A DNA stretch of 64,000 bases from Arcobacteraceae bacterium. Lineage in GTDB: Bacteria; Campylobacterota; Campylobacteria; Campylobacterales; Arcobacteraceae. Where the stretch lies: assembly GCA_023229945.1 (NCBI GenBank), contig JALNYH010000004.1, positions 62,001 to 126,000 of the forward strand. The letters are read 5' to 3'. Made by a program: the position numbers and the translations under genes. Positions within the stretch are counted from its first letter, which is position 1. Every line of letters starts with the position of its first letter. Under the pieces are notes generated by a model, which worked only from the letters and a program-made list of their open reading frames with translations, did not search any database and was not told where the DNA came from. Of this stretch, positions 52,854 through 62,097 are shown piece after piece.

Positions 52854-52887
52854 TTGGTTTAATTTTTTCTATTTTATATTACCTTTT

Positions 52888-53802
52888 TTATTGTAATTTG
52901 TCTAATATATCTAATGGCTCTATACCTATCCTAGAAAAAGCGAACCATTTTTTACCTAAGTCTTTCAAACTTGCCCCTATATGATAAACTTCCTTATCAT
53001 CAACTATCATAAATCTATCGTGAGAGTTTTTAAAACATTTTACAGTTATAGTTTTATATTGTGAATTATATTTTTCTATATCTAATTTCAATTGTTTGGA
53101 TACAGAATGAGTATAAATAGTTACATCAATATTTTGATTTTTACTAAAAAGTGTTAAAACACTATCATCAATATAATTATCAATTAATACTATATTTGAT
53201 TTTGCACATCTTATCACATCAGATATAAAGATATAAGCATCAAACATCTGCCCATCGTAAAATATACCGTGAGATGGTTTTAGTGATTTATTTTCAAGTG
53301 CATTGAAAAGTTTATCAAATTTTTCATCAGATTTTATCTCATAACCTAATTGCCTTTTTTCTATAGCATCCAATCTTTGAAAAAGATTATTATTGAAAGA
53401 TATGAATTTTCTCATACTTACAAAACTATCCATTATTTTAATACTTACTTCTATTGCCGTTTTACTTTTTAAAACAGCACTTAACATTGATACGCCCTGT
53501 TCTGTAAAAACATAAGGTAAGTACCTTCTCCCTCCATGCTTTTGTGGTGTCACATTTTGTGATACCAAACTTGAGGTCGCAAATTGCGACCTCAAGTTTT
53601 GATACTCATCTTCTGTAAGTTGAAATCTAAATTTTTCAGGAAATCTTTCAATATTTCTTTTTACTTGTTCATTTAATCTTTTTGATTCTACATCATAAAG
53701 ATTTGCTAAATCACTATCCAACATAACTTGCAAACCACGAATAGTATATATTTTTGATTGTATATCTTGATTTGTTTCAATAAGTTCTATTTTATTTTCC
53801 AT
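52888..53802 (-). CDS. ORF6N-domain protein with PLD-like C-terminus
   Basis: 304 residues. The ORF6N (KilA-N related) DNA-binding domain fills about 13-100 (YTIRGLQVMLDSDLANLYDV, RRYLPYVFTEQGVSMLSAVL), followed by a helical link. The C-terminal domain holds HDRFMIVDDKEVYHIGASLKDLGKK (about 268-292), whose H-x-R-x4-D resembles a one-copy phospholipase D motif with Arg for Lys. Such proteins are common in phage and genomic islands. It is enclosed by the imperfect direct repeat described nearby. Confidence 0.83.
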   Translation of the reverse strand: MENKIELIETNQDIQSKIYTIRGLQVMLDSDLANLYDVESKRLNEQVKRNIERFPEKFRFQLTEDEYQNLRSQFATSSLVSQNVTPQKHGGRRYLPYVFTEQGVSMLSAVLKSKTAIEVSIKIMDSFVSMRKFISFNNNLFQRLDAIEKRQLGYEIKSDEKFDKLFNALENKSLKPSHGIFYDGQMFDAYIFISDVIRCAKSNIVLIDNYIDDSVLTLFSKNQNIDVTIYTHSVSKQLKLDIEKYNSQYKTITVKCFKNSHDRFMIVDDKEVYHIGASLKDLGKKWFAFSRIGIEPLDILDKLQ

Positions 53803-53895
53803 ATTGATGCAACCTTTTCTTTGATAGATTTATTTTATCAAAATTGTCTCTCATAACATAAATATATTACAAATTGCAATTTTATTCTAATGATT

Positions 53896-53937
53896 CTATT
53901 TTTTTGATTCGTTTAGGATTGAAAAATCTAATAACAT
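53896..53937 (-). pseudogene. 13-codon remnant of a flavin reductase 5' end
   Basis: ATG 53937 reads MLLDFSILNESKK and then TAG, against MLLNFSTLTESKKY in the intact gene at 52840. Upstream GGAAACC still gives a ribosome site. It lies 9 nt after the stop of the NACHT gene. It marks where a flavin reductase gene was once continuous with the DNA to the right, before the ORF6N segment came between. Confidence 0.75.
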
Positions 53938-53948
53938 GGTTTCCTTTA
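53897..53948. repeat. Imperfect direct repeat, right copy
   Basis: Partner of 52800-52853, same orientation. The similarity starts abruptly at TATTTTTTTG, which marks the probable junction. Confidence 0.75.
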
Positions 53949-56900
53949 TCTTATTTGCAAAATTCCTTCATCACTAACTACTCTAAAACCAATACGATTT
54001 GATATTTTTTCAACACAATCAACCAACATACCTCTTATGCTTGAATCAGTTAAAGAATTATGAAAATCAATAAGTTTTTGTGTTGTATTTAAATCTGCAA
54101 TTTTTCTTAAATGGTTTAAAGAATCACGTATAAGATTAAACTTTCTTAATTGCAATACTTTTATTAAAAGTTCCTCTGAAAGTTGTATTTTTTCTCTTTC
54201 GCATAATCTTAATCCACTTATAATAGTCCATTGAATTTTATCATCTTCTTCATCATAAACATCATCACTTACTGGAATCCAGTTTGAAGCTATCTTATCC
54301 AATATTTTTTCTATATCACCATCTATTTTTTCAGAAGAAATTTGAGAAATGTTATCTAATACTTTAATGTACTCTACATCAGTAAATTTATATTTTGGAA
54401 ACTCTTCTAAAAGCCAGTTTACAAACTCTGGTAATGCTGGATGAGAATATTTATTATCTAACGTTCCAGCCCATTCTAAAGTTGAATTCATAATATAATT
54501 TAGTCCCGTACTTAAAGATGAGATGATATTAATATATTCTTCATTTGTAAATTTTCTTATAGATAATCGTTCTAACCCTTTAAGTGCAGTTTCTTTGTCT
54601 ATATGTCCTATTAAAAAACACCATAATGTTACATTGTCTATACTTTGGGTGCTTAGTTGTTCTACAGCATATATCTGGTCATGAAAATTATCTTTGCTCG
54701 AAAGTAAAAGATTCAATTTAAATTTAATATCTTCCGATAAAAAATCTGAAGCATATAAATCAAATAATCCATCTAAAAATTTATCTTCTATTTTTAATGA
54801 AAATAAACTATTTAGCAATTCTACAATTTGTTCATCATTTAAAGATTTTGTCTTCACTAATTCAAAAAATTCACACTCTGGCATCTGCCAAAAATTGTTT
54901 TTAAATTCATAAGCATTTATATAATACTCTTCTCCAAACTCTAGCCACTCATTTTTTATCTCTTCATATAGTACTTTTAATTCATCCTCCACTAAACTAG
55001 AAATTTTTACAGCAATTGAAAATCTTATAATTGAAGGTACTTTATCATCTTTAACAATCTCAATCCATTTTTCTTGAGGTATTTTCTCTTGATTTAAATT
55101 GTTAATTAAAGAACGCAAAGCAGATATTTCTTCTTCATCTGTATGTTCAGAAACTGCTCTATTCAAATATAATTCAAGTGCTTCTTCTGCCATCTCATCC
55201 ACTGCCTCTTGCCAATCATGTAGATGAAATTTATGTTCAATATTTTTGCCAAGCATATTCATTAAAACTTTTTTGGTTAACTCTTTATCTTTTTTGGCTG
55301 TTAGAATTTTTGCTCCACCATAATGTAATGCCCAACCATTTATAATGTATTCTTCAGCTTTTTGAGGCAAATTTTTAAAAAACCAGTCTAATAATAAATT
55401 TCCAATACTTTCCATGATAGATGATGAATCACTAGAACGCCAAGCATTAGCCAAAAGTTCACCTAATTCTCGTCGTGTATCACCATCAATTTTAGCTCCA
55501 TTTACAACACACCTTGCTATTAACCTAAGAGATGTGAAAAAAGCATCATCATCTTTTTTAATTTGTTCTTTTATTATTTCATTTGATTTTTCGTATGACT
55601 CTAATGCAAATTGAATAGTCTGTGCCCAAGGTCTTGAAATGATTTTTTCAAAACCATTAATTATCTCTTCCTCTTTATTTTCTAAAATATATTGAGATGA
55701 TAAATACTCTTGAATGGTTGGATAAGTAAACTGCCATCTGCTTGATACTTTTGATAAAATTCCATACTTATGTAGGTTTTCTAAATACTCTTGTGGTTTG
55801 TCACAATATCCTAAATTTCGTAAATATCTTAAAATCTCTTTTTCATTGAATCCTATATGTTCTTGAGCTAATCCTTGATAAGCTAAATATTCTGCTACCT
55901 CTCGTAAATAAGGAGTATTATTCTCTCCTTGACTTGGCTTATGCTCTGGTAAAAAAAGAATATCTAAATATTGTTCTAAAATTTCAGTTCTTGATGTTGG
56001 CAGACTAGTATCTGGTTTGAAAGTAGCTAATACTAAAGATAAAAATAATGGTATTCTTAGTAAATGCATAAGTTCAGAGTTATACTTAGTATGTTCTAGC
56101 AACTTATTTCCATCTATCTTTGCACCAAAATGACTATAAGACTTTGAAAATTCTACAATTTTTTCATCACTTAATCGTCTTATTTCAAGAGTTCTTACAT
56201 CTAAATTTTTTGTTAATATCGAGCTATCTCTTACTGTTAACAAAAAATCTGTTTTTGGAAATCTAGAAATATGTCTGATTATTTTATCGAAAACATTTTG
56301 TCTTTCAGTGTTGCTAAGTTCATCTAATCCATCAAAAAAGATAGCTACACGACCAGCTGAACACATATAATTCCAATCGATTCTAACATGATAAGAGTCA
56401 TTTATTATTGTATTTAAATGATTAATAACAGAGCTACTTTCTATTAATGTAGAAAGAGGGATAAATGCAGGTAATTTAATTTTATCTTGACTTAAATTAT
56501 AAGATATTGCTTTTAGTAGTGTTGTTTTTCCCAAGCCTGCTCCTGCATTTATAACAGCTTGGGATATCTCACTATTTGGAAAATCTTTTAATTCAAAATA
56601 ACTCTTCGGTTTTATCTCTCTCCAACTTCTTAAATCTTCAAATTCAAAATCTTGATAATCAGAAGATGAGTTTTCATAAAGTTCAGGCCATAAAAAAAGT
56701 TCATCAATACCACCACAAAGTTCTGTTCCAGGTACAGATAAAATATGAAACTCATTTTTTATAGCTTCTTTATAAATAGATACTCCCCAATGTGGAGAAT
56801 CTTCTATTTCAATTTCATAATTTCTTAAAAGTTCTTCTAGTAAATGTGAGCAAGTAAAACTTCTTCTTATCCTCGCATAACCACCTATCATATCTCTCAA

Positions 56901-57488
56901 ATGAGAAAATAAAATAATTTTACTTTGATTGCTGTTCGGCATCCAGTTTGAACAATAGTCTTTTTCAATATCACCAAAAGGTATTATTTTCACTTCAACA
57001 TTTTTTAATAACTCATATATATCATCATTATTTGACAATATATCAGGTTGAGTTATTTTGCTTACTATTCTTTTCTGTTCCGTATTAAGACTATCAATCC
57101 ACTCTTCAATATTTTCTTTTCCTTTAGCCCTTTCACAAAGTTCTTTTAATTCTTGTATAGTTGAATCAGTATTGCTAATAGCGAGAATAATAGAATAGCT
57201 TTGCCCTTTACTCTGACAAATATCGGCTTGAGTTTTAAAACTAGACCATAACTTTTTCCATTCTTGCGATGATGAGTTCAATCTTTCTTTAGCTTGAATA
57301 CATTCTTTTTTTCCATTGGAATAAGTTACTACTACATCATCAACTGCTTCTGGTGCTTCAACTCGAACACTTTCTATAGTTTCTTCACTTGTTCTTGACG
57401 AATCAACTAATCTTCCTAGATATAAAGCGGCAATTGAATTTTGATAATATATTCCTGATTGTGTTGTTGTTCCACCTGATTCTGCCAT
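53946..57488 (-). CDS. Nuclease-NACHT STAND ATPase, candidate anti-phage protein
   Basis: 1180 residues. The N-terminal part (about 8-110) begins SGIYYQNSIAALYL and has a PD-(D/E)xK nuclease pattern, E44, D50/D51 and QAK at 65-67, like the DUF4297/Cap4 group. A link (about 160-300) leads to a NACHT ATPase: P-loop NAGAGLGKTT (314-323) and Walker B VAIFFDGLDEL (381-391). The rest (about 560-1180) is helical repeats of HEAT or TPR type, the expected sensor. This is the layout of bacterial NACHT/Avs defence proteins, in which sensing phage protein switches on the nuclease; the role here is inference. ATG 57488 follows AAAAAAGG. Confidence 0.85.
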   Translation of the reverse strand: MAESGGTTTQSGIYYQNSIAALYLGRLVDSSRTSEETIESVRVEAPEAVDDVVVTYSNGKKECIQAKERLNSSSQEWKKLWSSFKTQADICQSKGQSYSIILAISNTDSTIQELKELCERAKGKENIEEWIDSLNTEQKRIVSKITQPDILSNNDDIYELLKNVEVKIIPFGDIEKDYCSNWMPNSNQSKIILFSHLRDMIGGYARIRRSFTCSHLLEELLRNYEIEIEDSPHWGVSIYKEAIKNEFHILSVPGTELCGGIDELFLWPELYENSSSDYQDFEFEDLRSWREIKPKSYFELKDFPNSEISQAVINAGAGLGKTTLLKAISYNLSQDKIKLPAFIPLSTLIESSSVINHLNTIINDSYHVRIDWNYMCSAGRVAIFFDGLDELSNTERQNVFDKIIRHISRFPKTDFLLTVRDSSILTKNLDVRTLEIRRLSDEKIVEFSKSYSHFGAKIDGNKLLEHTKYNSELMHLLRIPLFLSLVLATFKPDTSLPTSRTEILEQYLDILFLPEHKPSQGENNTPYLREVAEYLAYQGLAQEHIGFNEKEILRYLRNLGYCDKPQEYLENLHKYGILSKVSSRWQFTYPTIQEYLSSQYILENKEEEIINGFEKIISRPWAQTIQFALESYEKSNEIIKEQIKKDDDAFFTSLRLIARCVVNGAKIDGDTRRELGELLANAWRSSDSSSIMESIGNLLLDWFFKNLPQKAEEYIINGWALHYGGAKILTAKKDKELTKKVLMNMLGKNIEHKFHLHDWQEAVDEMAEEALELYLNRAVSEHTDEEEISALRSLINNLNQEKIPQEKWIEIVKDDKVPSIIRFSIAVKISSLVEDELKVLYEEIKNEWLEFGEEYYINAYEFKNNFWQMPECEFFELVKTKSLNDEQIVELLNSLFSLKIEDKFLDGLFDLYASDFLSEDIKFKLNLLLSSKDNFHDQIYAVEQLSTQSIDNVTLWCFLIGHIDKETALKGLERLSIRKFTNEEYINIISSLSTGLNYIMNSTLEWAGTLDNKYSHPALPEFVNWLLEEFPKYKFTDVEYIKVLDNISQISSEKIDGDIEKILDKIASNWIPVSDDVYDEEDDKIQWTIISGLRLCEREKIQLSEELLIKVLQLRKFNLIRDSLNHLRKIADLNTTQKLIDFHNSLTDSSIRGMLVDCVEKISNRIGFRVVSDEGILQIR

Positions 57489-57611
57489 ATTAGTAAACCT
57501 TTTTTATTATGCTGAAATTAAATATTATTATAGCTGTTTATACTAAATTATCTCACTAACCAATTCCAAAGCCTGTTCCTAATTTTTAAATCTATTCATT
57601 CTAAATCTATC

Positions 57612-57959
57612 TTATCCAAGCAATAACCTTTCTCTTTTAGTCAACTTACCATAAACTAACTCACAAGAGTGGTCTATGAGTTCTTTGAGAAGTTCATCAT
57701 CCACATCACCACCAACACTTACAGTATTCCAGTGTTTTTTATTCATATGATACCCAGCTTTTATACCCTCGTAAATAGAATGAAGTTCAAGGGCATAGAG
57801 AGGATCGCATTTAAGATTTATGCACAGAGGATTTTCATCTACCATCAAAGCAAACATTTTATTTGCTATACGATACACCCGCACCACATCATCAAAAGGA
57901 TAATCGAAAGTTGCACCATTTTTTGATAAAAGGTATTTATCTATATCTTGAAAATTCAT
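57612..57959 (-). CDS. MmcQ/YjbR-family protein
   Basis: 115 residues of the YjbR/MmcQ double-wing fold: GATFDYPFDDVVRVYRIANKMFALM (about 15-39), INLKCDP (about 47-53) and HMNKKHWNTVSVGGDVDDELLKELIDHSCELV (about 71-102). Family members are thought to bind DNA, but the function is not established. ATG 57959 follows AAGGAGAA. It is not clearly linked to its neighbours. Confidence 0.85.
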   Translation of the reverse strand: MNFQDIDKYLLSKNGATFDYPFDDVVRVYRIANKMFALMVDENPLCINLKCDPLYALELHSIYEGIKAGYHMNKKHWNTVSVGGDVDDELLKELIDHSCELVYGKLTKRERLLLG

Positions 57960-58035
57960 GTACTGATTCTCCTTGTTCTATCTAGCAAAATTATGCCTAT
58001 ATTTTATTATTTGCTACATTTCTTATTCTGTTATT

Positions 58036-58305
58036 TTATTGCAATTTATCTTTACTATCAAGTGCTTTTTTCGTTTGGCTATTGAGTTTTCTCTCTATCT
58101 TTTTTATATCATCTTCTGGTTTTACATTTTCAGGAATGATACCTCTACTTATTAAAGTTTCTCTGACTGCTTCATTGTTTGTGATATGTTCATTTGAAAT
58201 CTCAACTTCTGTATTCATAAGCTTTTCTCTTGCATTGTAGATAGTTATCTCTGTTGCAAAGTCTTTTGCTTTGAGTAAAATAGTTGGCATAAAATCTTTT
58301 TCCAT
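58036..58305 (-). pseudogene. C-terminal fragment of a DinD-like protein
   Basis: About 89 residues corresponding to the end of DNA-damage-inducible protein D (about 274 residues in E. coli): EHITNNEAVRETLISRGIIPENVKPEDDIKKIERKL-type sequence. The N-terminal Bro/ANT domain is missing. ATG 58305 has a good GGAG site, so it could still be made as a short protein; ATT/TTG readings further up are less likely. Probably the remains of a deletion in the accessory region. Confidence 0.65.
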
Positions 58306-58396
58306 AAATATCTCCAAAATTTATCTTGATAGGTGTTATTATATACTACTTTAAGAAATTATCTTAAAAATATGACAAATTGCAATGTTTTATCGA

Positions 58397-58807
58397 CTAT
58401 AATTTTACTAACAACAAAGCAAAAACAACACTCAAAAATAAGCACAAAGGGGAAAAATATTTGGTGTCATACTCTGCAAATGGGGTATCTTTTATCTTTT
58501 TAAAAAAACCAACAATATGAAACTCTCCAATAGCTCGAACAAAAAACAAAACAGCGATTATCCATCCAAGATAAACTACCAACTCACTATTATCCACCCA
58601 AAAATAAAGCGAATAAGCGACACTAGCAAAACCAAACAATACAACTCCAACCAAAAATGTCAAAGCCTTTGAAGGATTAAGAAGTTGTACACCATCTTTG
58701 GTAGGCAAGGCTTTATCTAGCCCAACTTTGCCACCAAGAGCCCAATAGATATGAAACAGTGACATGATAAGTAGAAGGGTTATTGTAGTGATTGTGAGGA
58801 AGTACAT
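58397..58807 (-). CDS. DUF3995 four-span membrane protein
   Basis: 136 residues with four predicted spans (about 2-22, 47-67, 75-95, 116-135). The first loop carries FHIYWALGGKVGLDKALPT, a DUF3995 hallmark. Function unknown. ATG 58807 follows AAAGGAGC. Confidence 0.75.
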   Translation of the reverse strand: MYFLTITTITLLLIMSLFHIYWALGGKVGLDKALPTKDGVQLLNPSKALTFLVGVVLFGFASVAYSLYFWVDNSELVVYLGWIIAVLFFVRAIGEFHIVGFFKKIKDTPFAEYDTKYFSPLCLFLSVVFALLLVKL

Positions 58808-58854
58808 GATGCTCCTTTGATAGAATATATTTTCTCAATAACTAAAAAGATTGT

Positions 58855-59961
58855 TTATAAAATATTTGTGGTCGTACAACTAACACAATTATTTACCACA
58901 AAAACCCCTCTTGCTCTCTCTTCCCCATTTATCAAAATCGTGATAAAATGTTCCCCACTATAATGTTTTCGTGTTGTCATATCTTTAAAGCTTTGTTTTT
59001 TTATGAAAGTTTTGCTCTTGATTCCAAGGTAACTTTCCGCTATCATAAAAACTTTTTTTGTGTGGCTTTTGTTTGATTTGAGATATTCTATCACATACTC
59101 TAACCGAATATTCCCAATAATTTCTTTGGATGTTAGTTCAAATGAGAAGTGAAAGTTTTCCCCTATTTGTACCATTTTATCATAGATAAAATTTTCGATA
59201 TTTACATGGTCTAATCTCTGGAGATTGAAAAGTTTGAGTATCTCACTATCTCCTTTTTTTAGTAAAGTTCGTGAAGCATGTTTGCATATCCAGTCTAATT
59301 CTTTGGAAACACCTTGATTGTTTTTAACAAACTCTTTTACTATGTGGGGATGGTCTTTTGAGATATCATTTAGATTATTAGCTACCGATTTTCGCACATA
59401 GATACTTGGGTCGTTTTTAAGAAGTTCTATGATTTCCAAAACTTTTGAGGGGTCAATTTTGAATTTTGGAAGTGCCACCGCCCATGGAAGTCTTGGACGA
59501 CACCCTTCTGATGAGAGTCGTCGTAAATGTTCATCATCACTTTTTGCCCAGATTTTCATCTGCATCATTGTTTGTTCTTCATATTTGATGATAAATTGTC
59601 GCACAGCAAATTCACTACTAGAACCCACGGTAAAAACAGCCAATGCCTCCATCGAATTCTCAAAATCATCCAGCCCAAAAACCTCTACAAAATCTTGAAA
59701 AAACATCGCTTCAAATGAAAAAAAATCTTTTGAAACAGGTTTTAAAATCTCTAATTGCTCTTGATAAGAAAGTGGAAGAAAAGAGTGAAGTTGTACAGAT
59801 ATATACCTCATACGAGCTTTGAGTTCTAGCTCACTCCAAATATCACAAAAGAGAGAAGATAGAAAAATTTCCTCTTCAAAAAGAGGATAATGCACTCTGA
59901 TTTTGTTTGCTAAGTTTGTAATATACTCATGTGTATAAATATTTTTAAGTGGTTCTGCCAT
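58855..59961 (-). CDS. AlkC/AlkD-like DNA alkylation repair protein
   Basis: 368 residues made of HEAT-like helices. Segments RRLSSEGCRPRLPWAVALPKFK (about 146-167) and IYVRKSVANNLNDISKDHP (about 187-205) are typical of the AlkC branch of HEAT-repeat DNA glycosylases, which remove 3-methyladenine and related bases. A C-terminal beta-rich part (about 290-368) ends in FVVNNCVSCTTTNIL. Its ATG overlaps the stop of the EamA transporter gene by one base, so the two are co-transcribed. Confidence 0.82.
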   Translation of the reverse strand: MAEPLKNIYTHEYITNLANKIRVHYPLFEEEIFLSSLFCDIWSELELKARMRYISVQLHSFLPLSYQEQLEILKPVSKDFFSFEAMFFQDFVEVFGLDDFENSMEALAVFTVGSSSEFAVRQFIIKYEEQTMMQMKIWAKSDDEHLRRLSSEGCRPRLPWAVALPKFKIDPSKVLEIIELLKNDPSIYVRKSVANNLNDISKDHPHIVKEFVKNNQGVSKELDWICKHASRTLLKKGDSEILKLFNLQRLDHVNIENFIYDKMVQIGENFHFSFELTSKEIIGNIRLEYVIEYLKSNKSHTKKVFMIAESYLGIKSKTFIKKQSFKDMTTRKHYSGEHFITILINGEERARGVFVVNNCVSCTTTNIL

Positions 59962-60854
59962 TAACTTATCTCCATTTTATTTTTCAAAATCATAAGCATT
60001 AACCCAACCAATACCACACAAAGGCTTATCAAAAAATACCAACTTGGTGTTTCATTTAAAACAAGATAGGCTAAAAAAGTGCCAAAAATAGTTTCTAAAA
60101 GCAATACACTAGAACTAATCACTGGTGGTAGATTTTTTGAAGCTATGGTAATAGCAATAGTTGGAATAGCGGTAGAAAATATCCCAAGCCCTGCAAATAG
60201 CAAGAGATTCTCAATCAGCATATTTTGATTTTCCAGTGTGATAGAGGAACTTACATAATACAATGAAGGCAGCAATGCCACAAGAAGCATCCCATAAGTG
60301 ACACTTAGAGATGACGGAGAATACTCCCCTTTTCTTGAATGTAAAATAGCATATAAAGCAAATAAAAATGCTACACCCAAAGCCAAAAAGTTCCCAAAAA
60401 TATGAGAAGTTGTGTAGGTAGTATTTGAAAAGTTTGAACCAAAAAGTATCATTATCCCAAAAATAGCAAGTAAAAATCCTCTTTTTTCTTTGAGTGTTGT
60501 GTGTTGGTTTATCCATAATTTATGGACAATTACAAAAAGTGGAGCTATCGACATAAGAAGTGTAGTTTCTCCTACTGGGGCTAATTGAAATGCTGATGTA
60601 CCAATATAATAACAACTAAGTATAATAAAGGTATATATCCAAGTGATACGGTGCTTTAAATCTATAAAAATTATTTTCAAATTAAACTTAAAAAGTAAAA
60701 AAAATGACAAAAATACGAAAGCAAACAAAAATCGTAAAGCCACTATCTCATAAGCTTCAAAGGTAGGTAAAAGCCTGATAAACACCCCAGCCATAGCCCA
60801 ACCAAATGCAGCTAAAAATAAATACAAAGTAGCGATTGTTTTGATTGTTGGCAT
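59961..60854 (-). CDS. EamA/DMT-family transporter
   Basis: 297 residues with ten hydrophobic segments in two EamA repeats (about 8-140 and 155-290); the loop GETTLLMSIAPLFVIVHKL is typical. The substrate cannot be told from sequence. Stop and start are shared with the AlkC-like gene (one-base overlap). Confidence 0.87.
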   Translation of the reverse strand: MPTIKTIATLYLFLAAFGWAMAGVFIRLLPTFEAYEIVALRFLFAFVFLSFFLLFKFNLKIIFIDLKHRITWIYTFIILSCYYIGTSAFQLAPVGETTLLMSIAPLFVIVHKLWINQHTTLKEKRGFLLAIFGIMILFGSNFSNTTYTTSHIFGNFLALGVAFLFALYAILHSRKGEYSPSSLSVTYGMLLVALLPSLYYVSSSITLENQNMLIENLLLFAGLGIFSTAIPTIAITIASKNLPPVISSSVLLLETIFGTFLAYLVLNETPSWYFLISLCVVLVGLMLMILKNKMEIS

Positions 60855-60863
60855 ATATATTTC

Positions 60864-61394
60864 TTATATCTTACTCAAATCTGGTGGGATAAAACTTTTT
60901 TGATTATATGCTTCAAGTTGCCCTTTACCGTCCATATCTACAGCCCAATTTTTAAGTTCATCCCTATCCTCAACATATTTCATAATTGGCACAGACATCC
61001 CACAACTAGATTCAACTGCATAAATCCTAAATTCAAAAAAATTTCGTATAACACTTTCTTTGATTAAAAATAAGTTTAAATATTTTTCATAGTTTGTATC
61101 ATCTTTTTGGATAATTTTAGCTTTACAAAATAGCCTTAAAATCATAGGTTTATCTTCAAAAGCATTGAATACAATTGTAAATTCACCGTTATTGGCTGCA
61201 TCTGTATAAGTTCTATTTCCACTTCCAGGATATGAAGCAAATATTAAAGTAGTTTCATCAATAACCTTAATTGTATTATAGCCTTTTGGAGAAAGGTTTA
61301 CCTCTTTACCACTACAACTTGCTATATAAAAAAGTTTTTGTTGTTTAATAAACTCTATATCACTTTTTGTTAAAATTTTGTATTGTTTTCCCAT
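60864..61394 (-). CDS. PNPOx-like FMN-binding protein
   Basis: 176 residues of the split-barrel fold: FIKQQKLFYIASCSGKEVNLSPKGYNTIKVID (about 15-46), FASYPGSGNRTYTDAANNG (about 52-70) and the C-terminal PVESSCGMSVPIM-like segment. This subgroup (often called pyridoxamine 5'-phosphate oxidase family) has no proven reaction. Gap to the EamA gene is 9 nt, so the three genes down to the AlkC-like one probably form an operon. Confidence 0.78.
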   Translation of the reverse strand: MGKQYKILTKSDIEFIKQQKLFYIASCSGKEVNLSPKGYNTIKVIDETTLIFASYPGSGNRTYTDAANNGEFTIVFNAFEDKPMILRLFCKAKIIQKDDTNYEKYLNLFLIKESVIRNFFEFRIYAVESSCGMSVPIMKYVEDRDELKNWAVDMDGKGQLEAYNQKSFIPPDLSKI

Positions 61395-61501
61395 TTGATA
61401 TACCTTTTTTATATCAATATAATATTGTGTATTATAACTAATTGATTATTAATAATCAAAATTTATTATAATATATTTTATTAATTTGTTACCGAAAACC
61501 C

Positions 61502-61585
61502 CTAAAAAAGAAAACTTTCATCTTCTGGTAGCTGTATGATAGATTGTAAATCTTCATCAGTTGATATTCTATGTGTTAGTATCAT
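61502..61585 (-). pseudogene. N-terminal remnant of a GNAT acetyltransferase
   Basis: 27 codons, MILTHRISTDEDLQSIIQLP then EDESFLF and a stop. This is the usual first strand and helix of GNAT proteins that begin with an 'LPKNEEELF'-type segment. It keeps an AAGGA site before ATG 61585. The remaining ~120 residues are absent. Confidence 0.55.
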
Positions 61586-61608
61586 AATCCATTCCTTATT
61601 TACCCTCT

Positions 61609-61890
61609 TCACCCATAAACATGCAAAATAATATCCGCACCTTTTTCTCTAATCTCTACCAAACTTTGGTATTCTTTGCTCTCATACCATTGTTTTGCGA
61701 TGTCGGCTGATTCAAATTCGATAGCTACCACATCAGGATACTCAGTCACACCTACAAATGAATCTATATTAGTTCCCCTAAATAATACTTTCCCACCATA
61801 AGGTATAAGTGTATTGGAGACTTGGTTTTTGTACTCTTGCCATTTGTCATAATTATTTATCTTGATTTGTCCTATTACATAAACTGACAT
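61609..61890 (-). CDS. DUF1330-family protein
   Basis: 93 residues, ferredoxin-like dimeric barrel: YVIGQIKINNYDKWQEYKNQV (about 4-24), GGKVLFRG and VVAIEFESADIAKQWYESKEYQ (about 54-75). The whole family pattern is present; function unknown. ATG 61890 follows GGAG. Confidence 0.85.
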   Translation of the reverse strand: MSVYVIGQIKINNYDKWQEYKNQVSNTLIPYGGKVLFRGTNIDSFVGVTEYPDVVAIEFESADIAKQWYESKEYQSLVEIREKGADIILHVYG

Positions 61891-61961
61891 AGTGTTACTC
61901 CAGATTTTATCGTATAAAGTTATTTGTATTATAATGTAAATTTGGTTTGAGATATATGTGT

Positions 61962-61980
61962 TGTGAATTTTTGCTAGTTT
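61962..61980 (+). repeat. 19-base repeat, copy 1
   Basis: TTGTGAATTTTTGCTAGTT, identical to 63713-63731 in the same orientation. The copies lie beyond the two ends of the leuL-leuA region, 1.75 kb apart. Confidence 0.55.
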
Positions 61981-62036
61981 AATTTTAAGTTAGTTGTAGA
62001 TTTTCTTTTAAGTTTTAGCTCTTTTAATAAAAATTC

Positions 62037-62059
62037 TGTGGTCTATAATTTCGACCACA
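62037..62059 (-). terminator. Terminator of the type-2 leuA gene
   Basis: TGTGGTC (62037-62043) and GACCACA (62053-62059) form 7-base arms; on the minus strand the hairpin is followed by GAATTTTTATT. It lies about 20-40 nt after the leuA stop. Confidence 0.65.
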
Positions 62060-62061
62060 AA

Positions 62062-62097
62062 TTTCAAGCAATATGATTTAACTCACATTGCTTGAAA
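62062..62097. promoter_or_regulatory. Inverted repeat around the stop codon of type-2 leuA
   Basis: Perfect 11-base arms TTTCAAGCAAT (62062-62072) and ATTGCTTGAAA (62087-62097), with the stop codon in the 14-base loop. Placed in series with the terminator hairpin, it may protect the mRNA 3' end. Confidence 0.6.
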
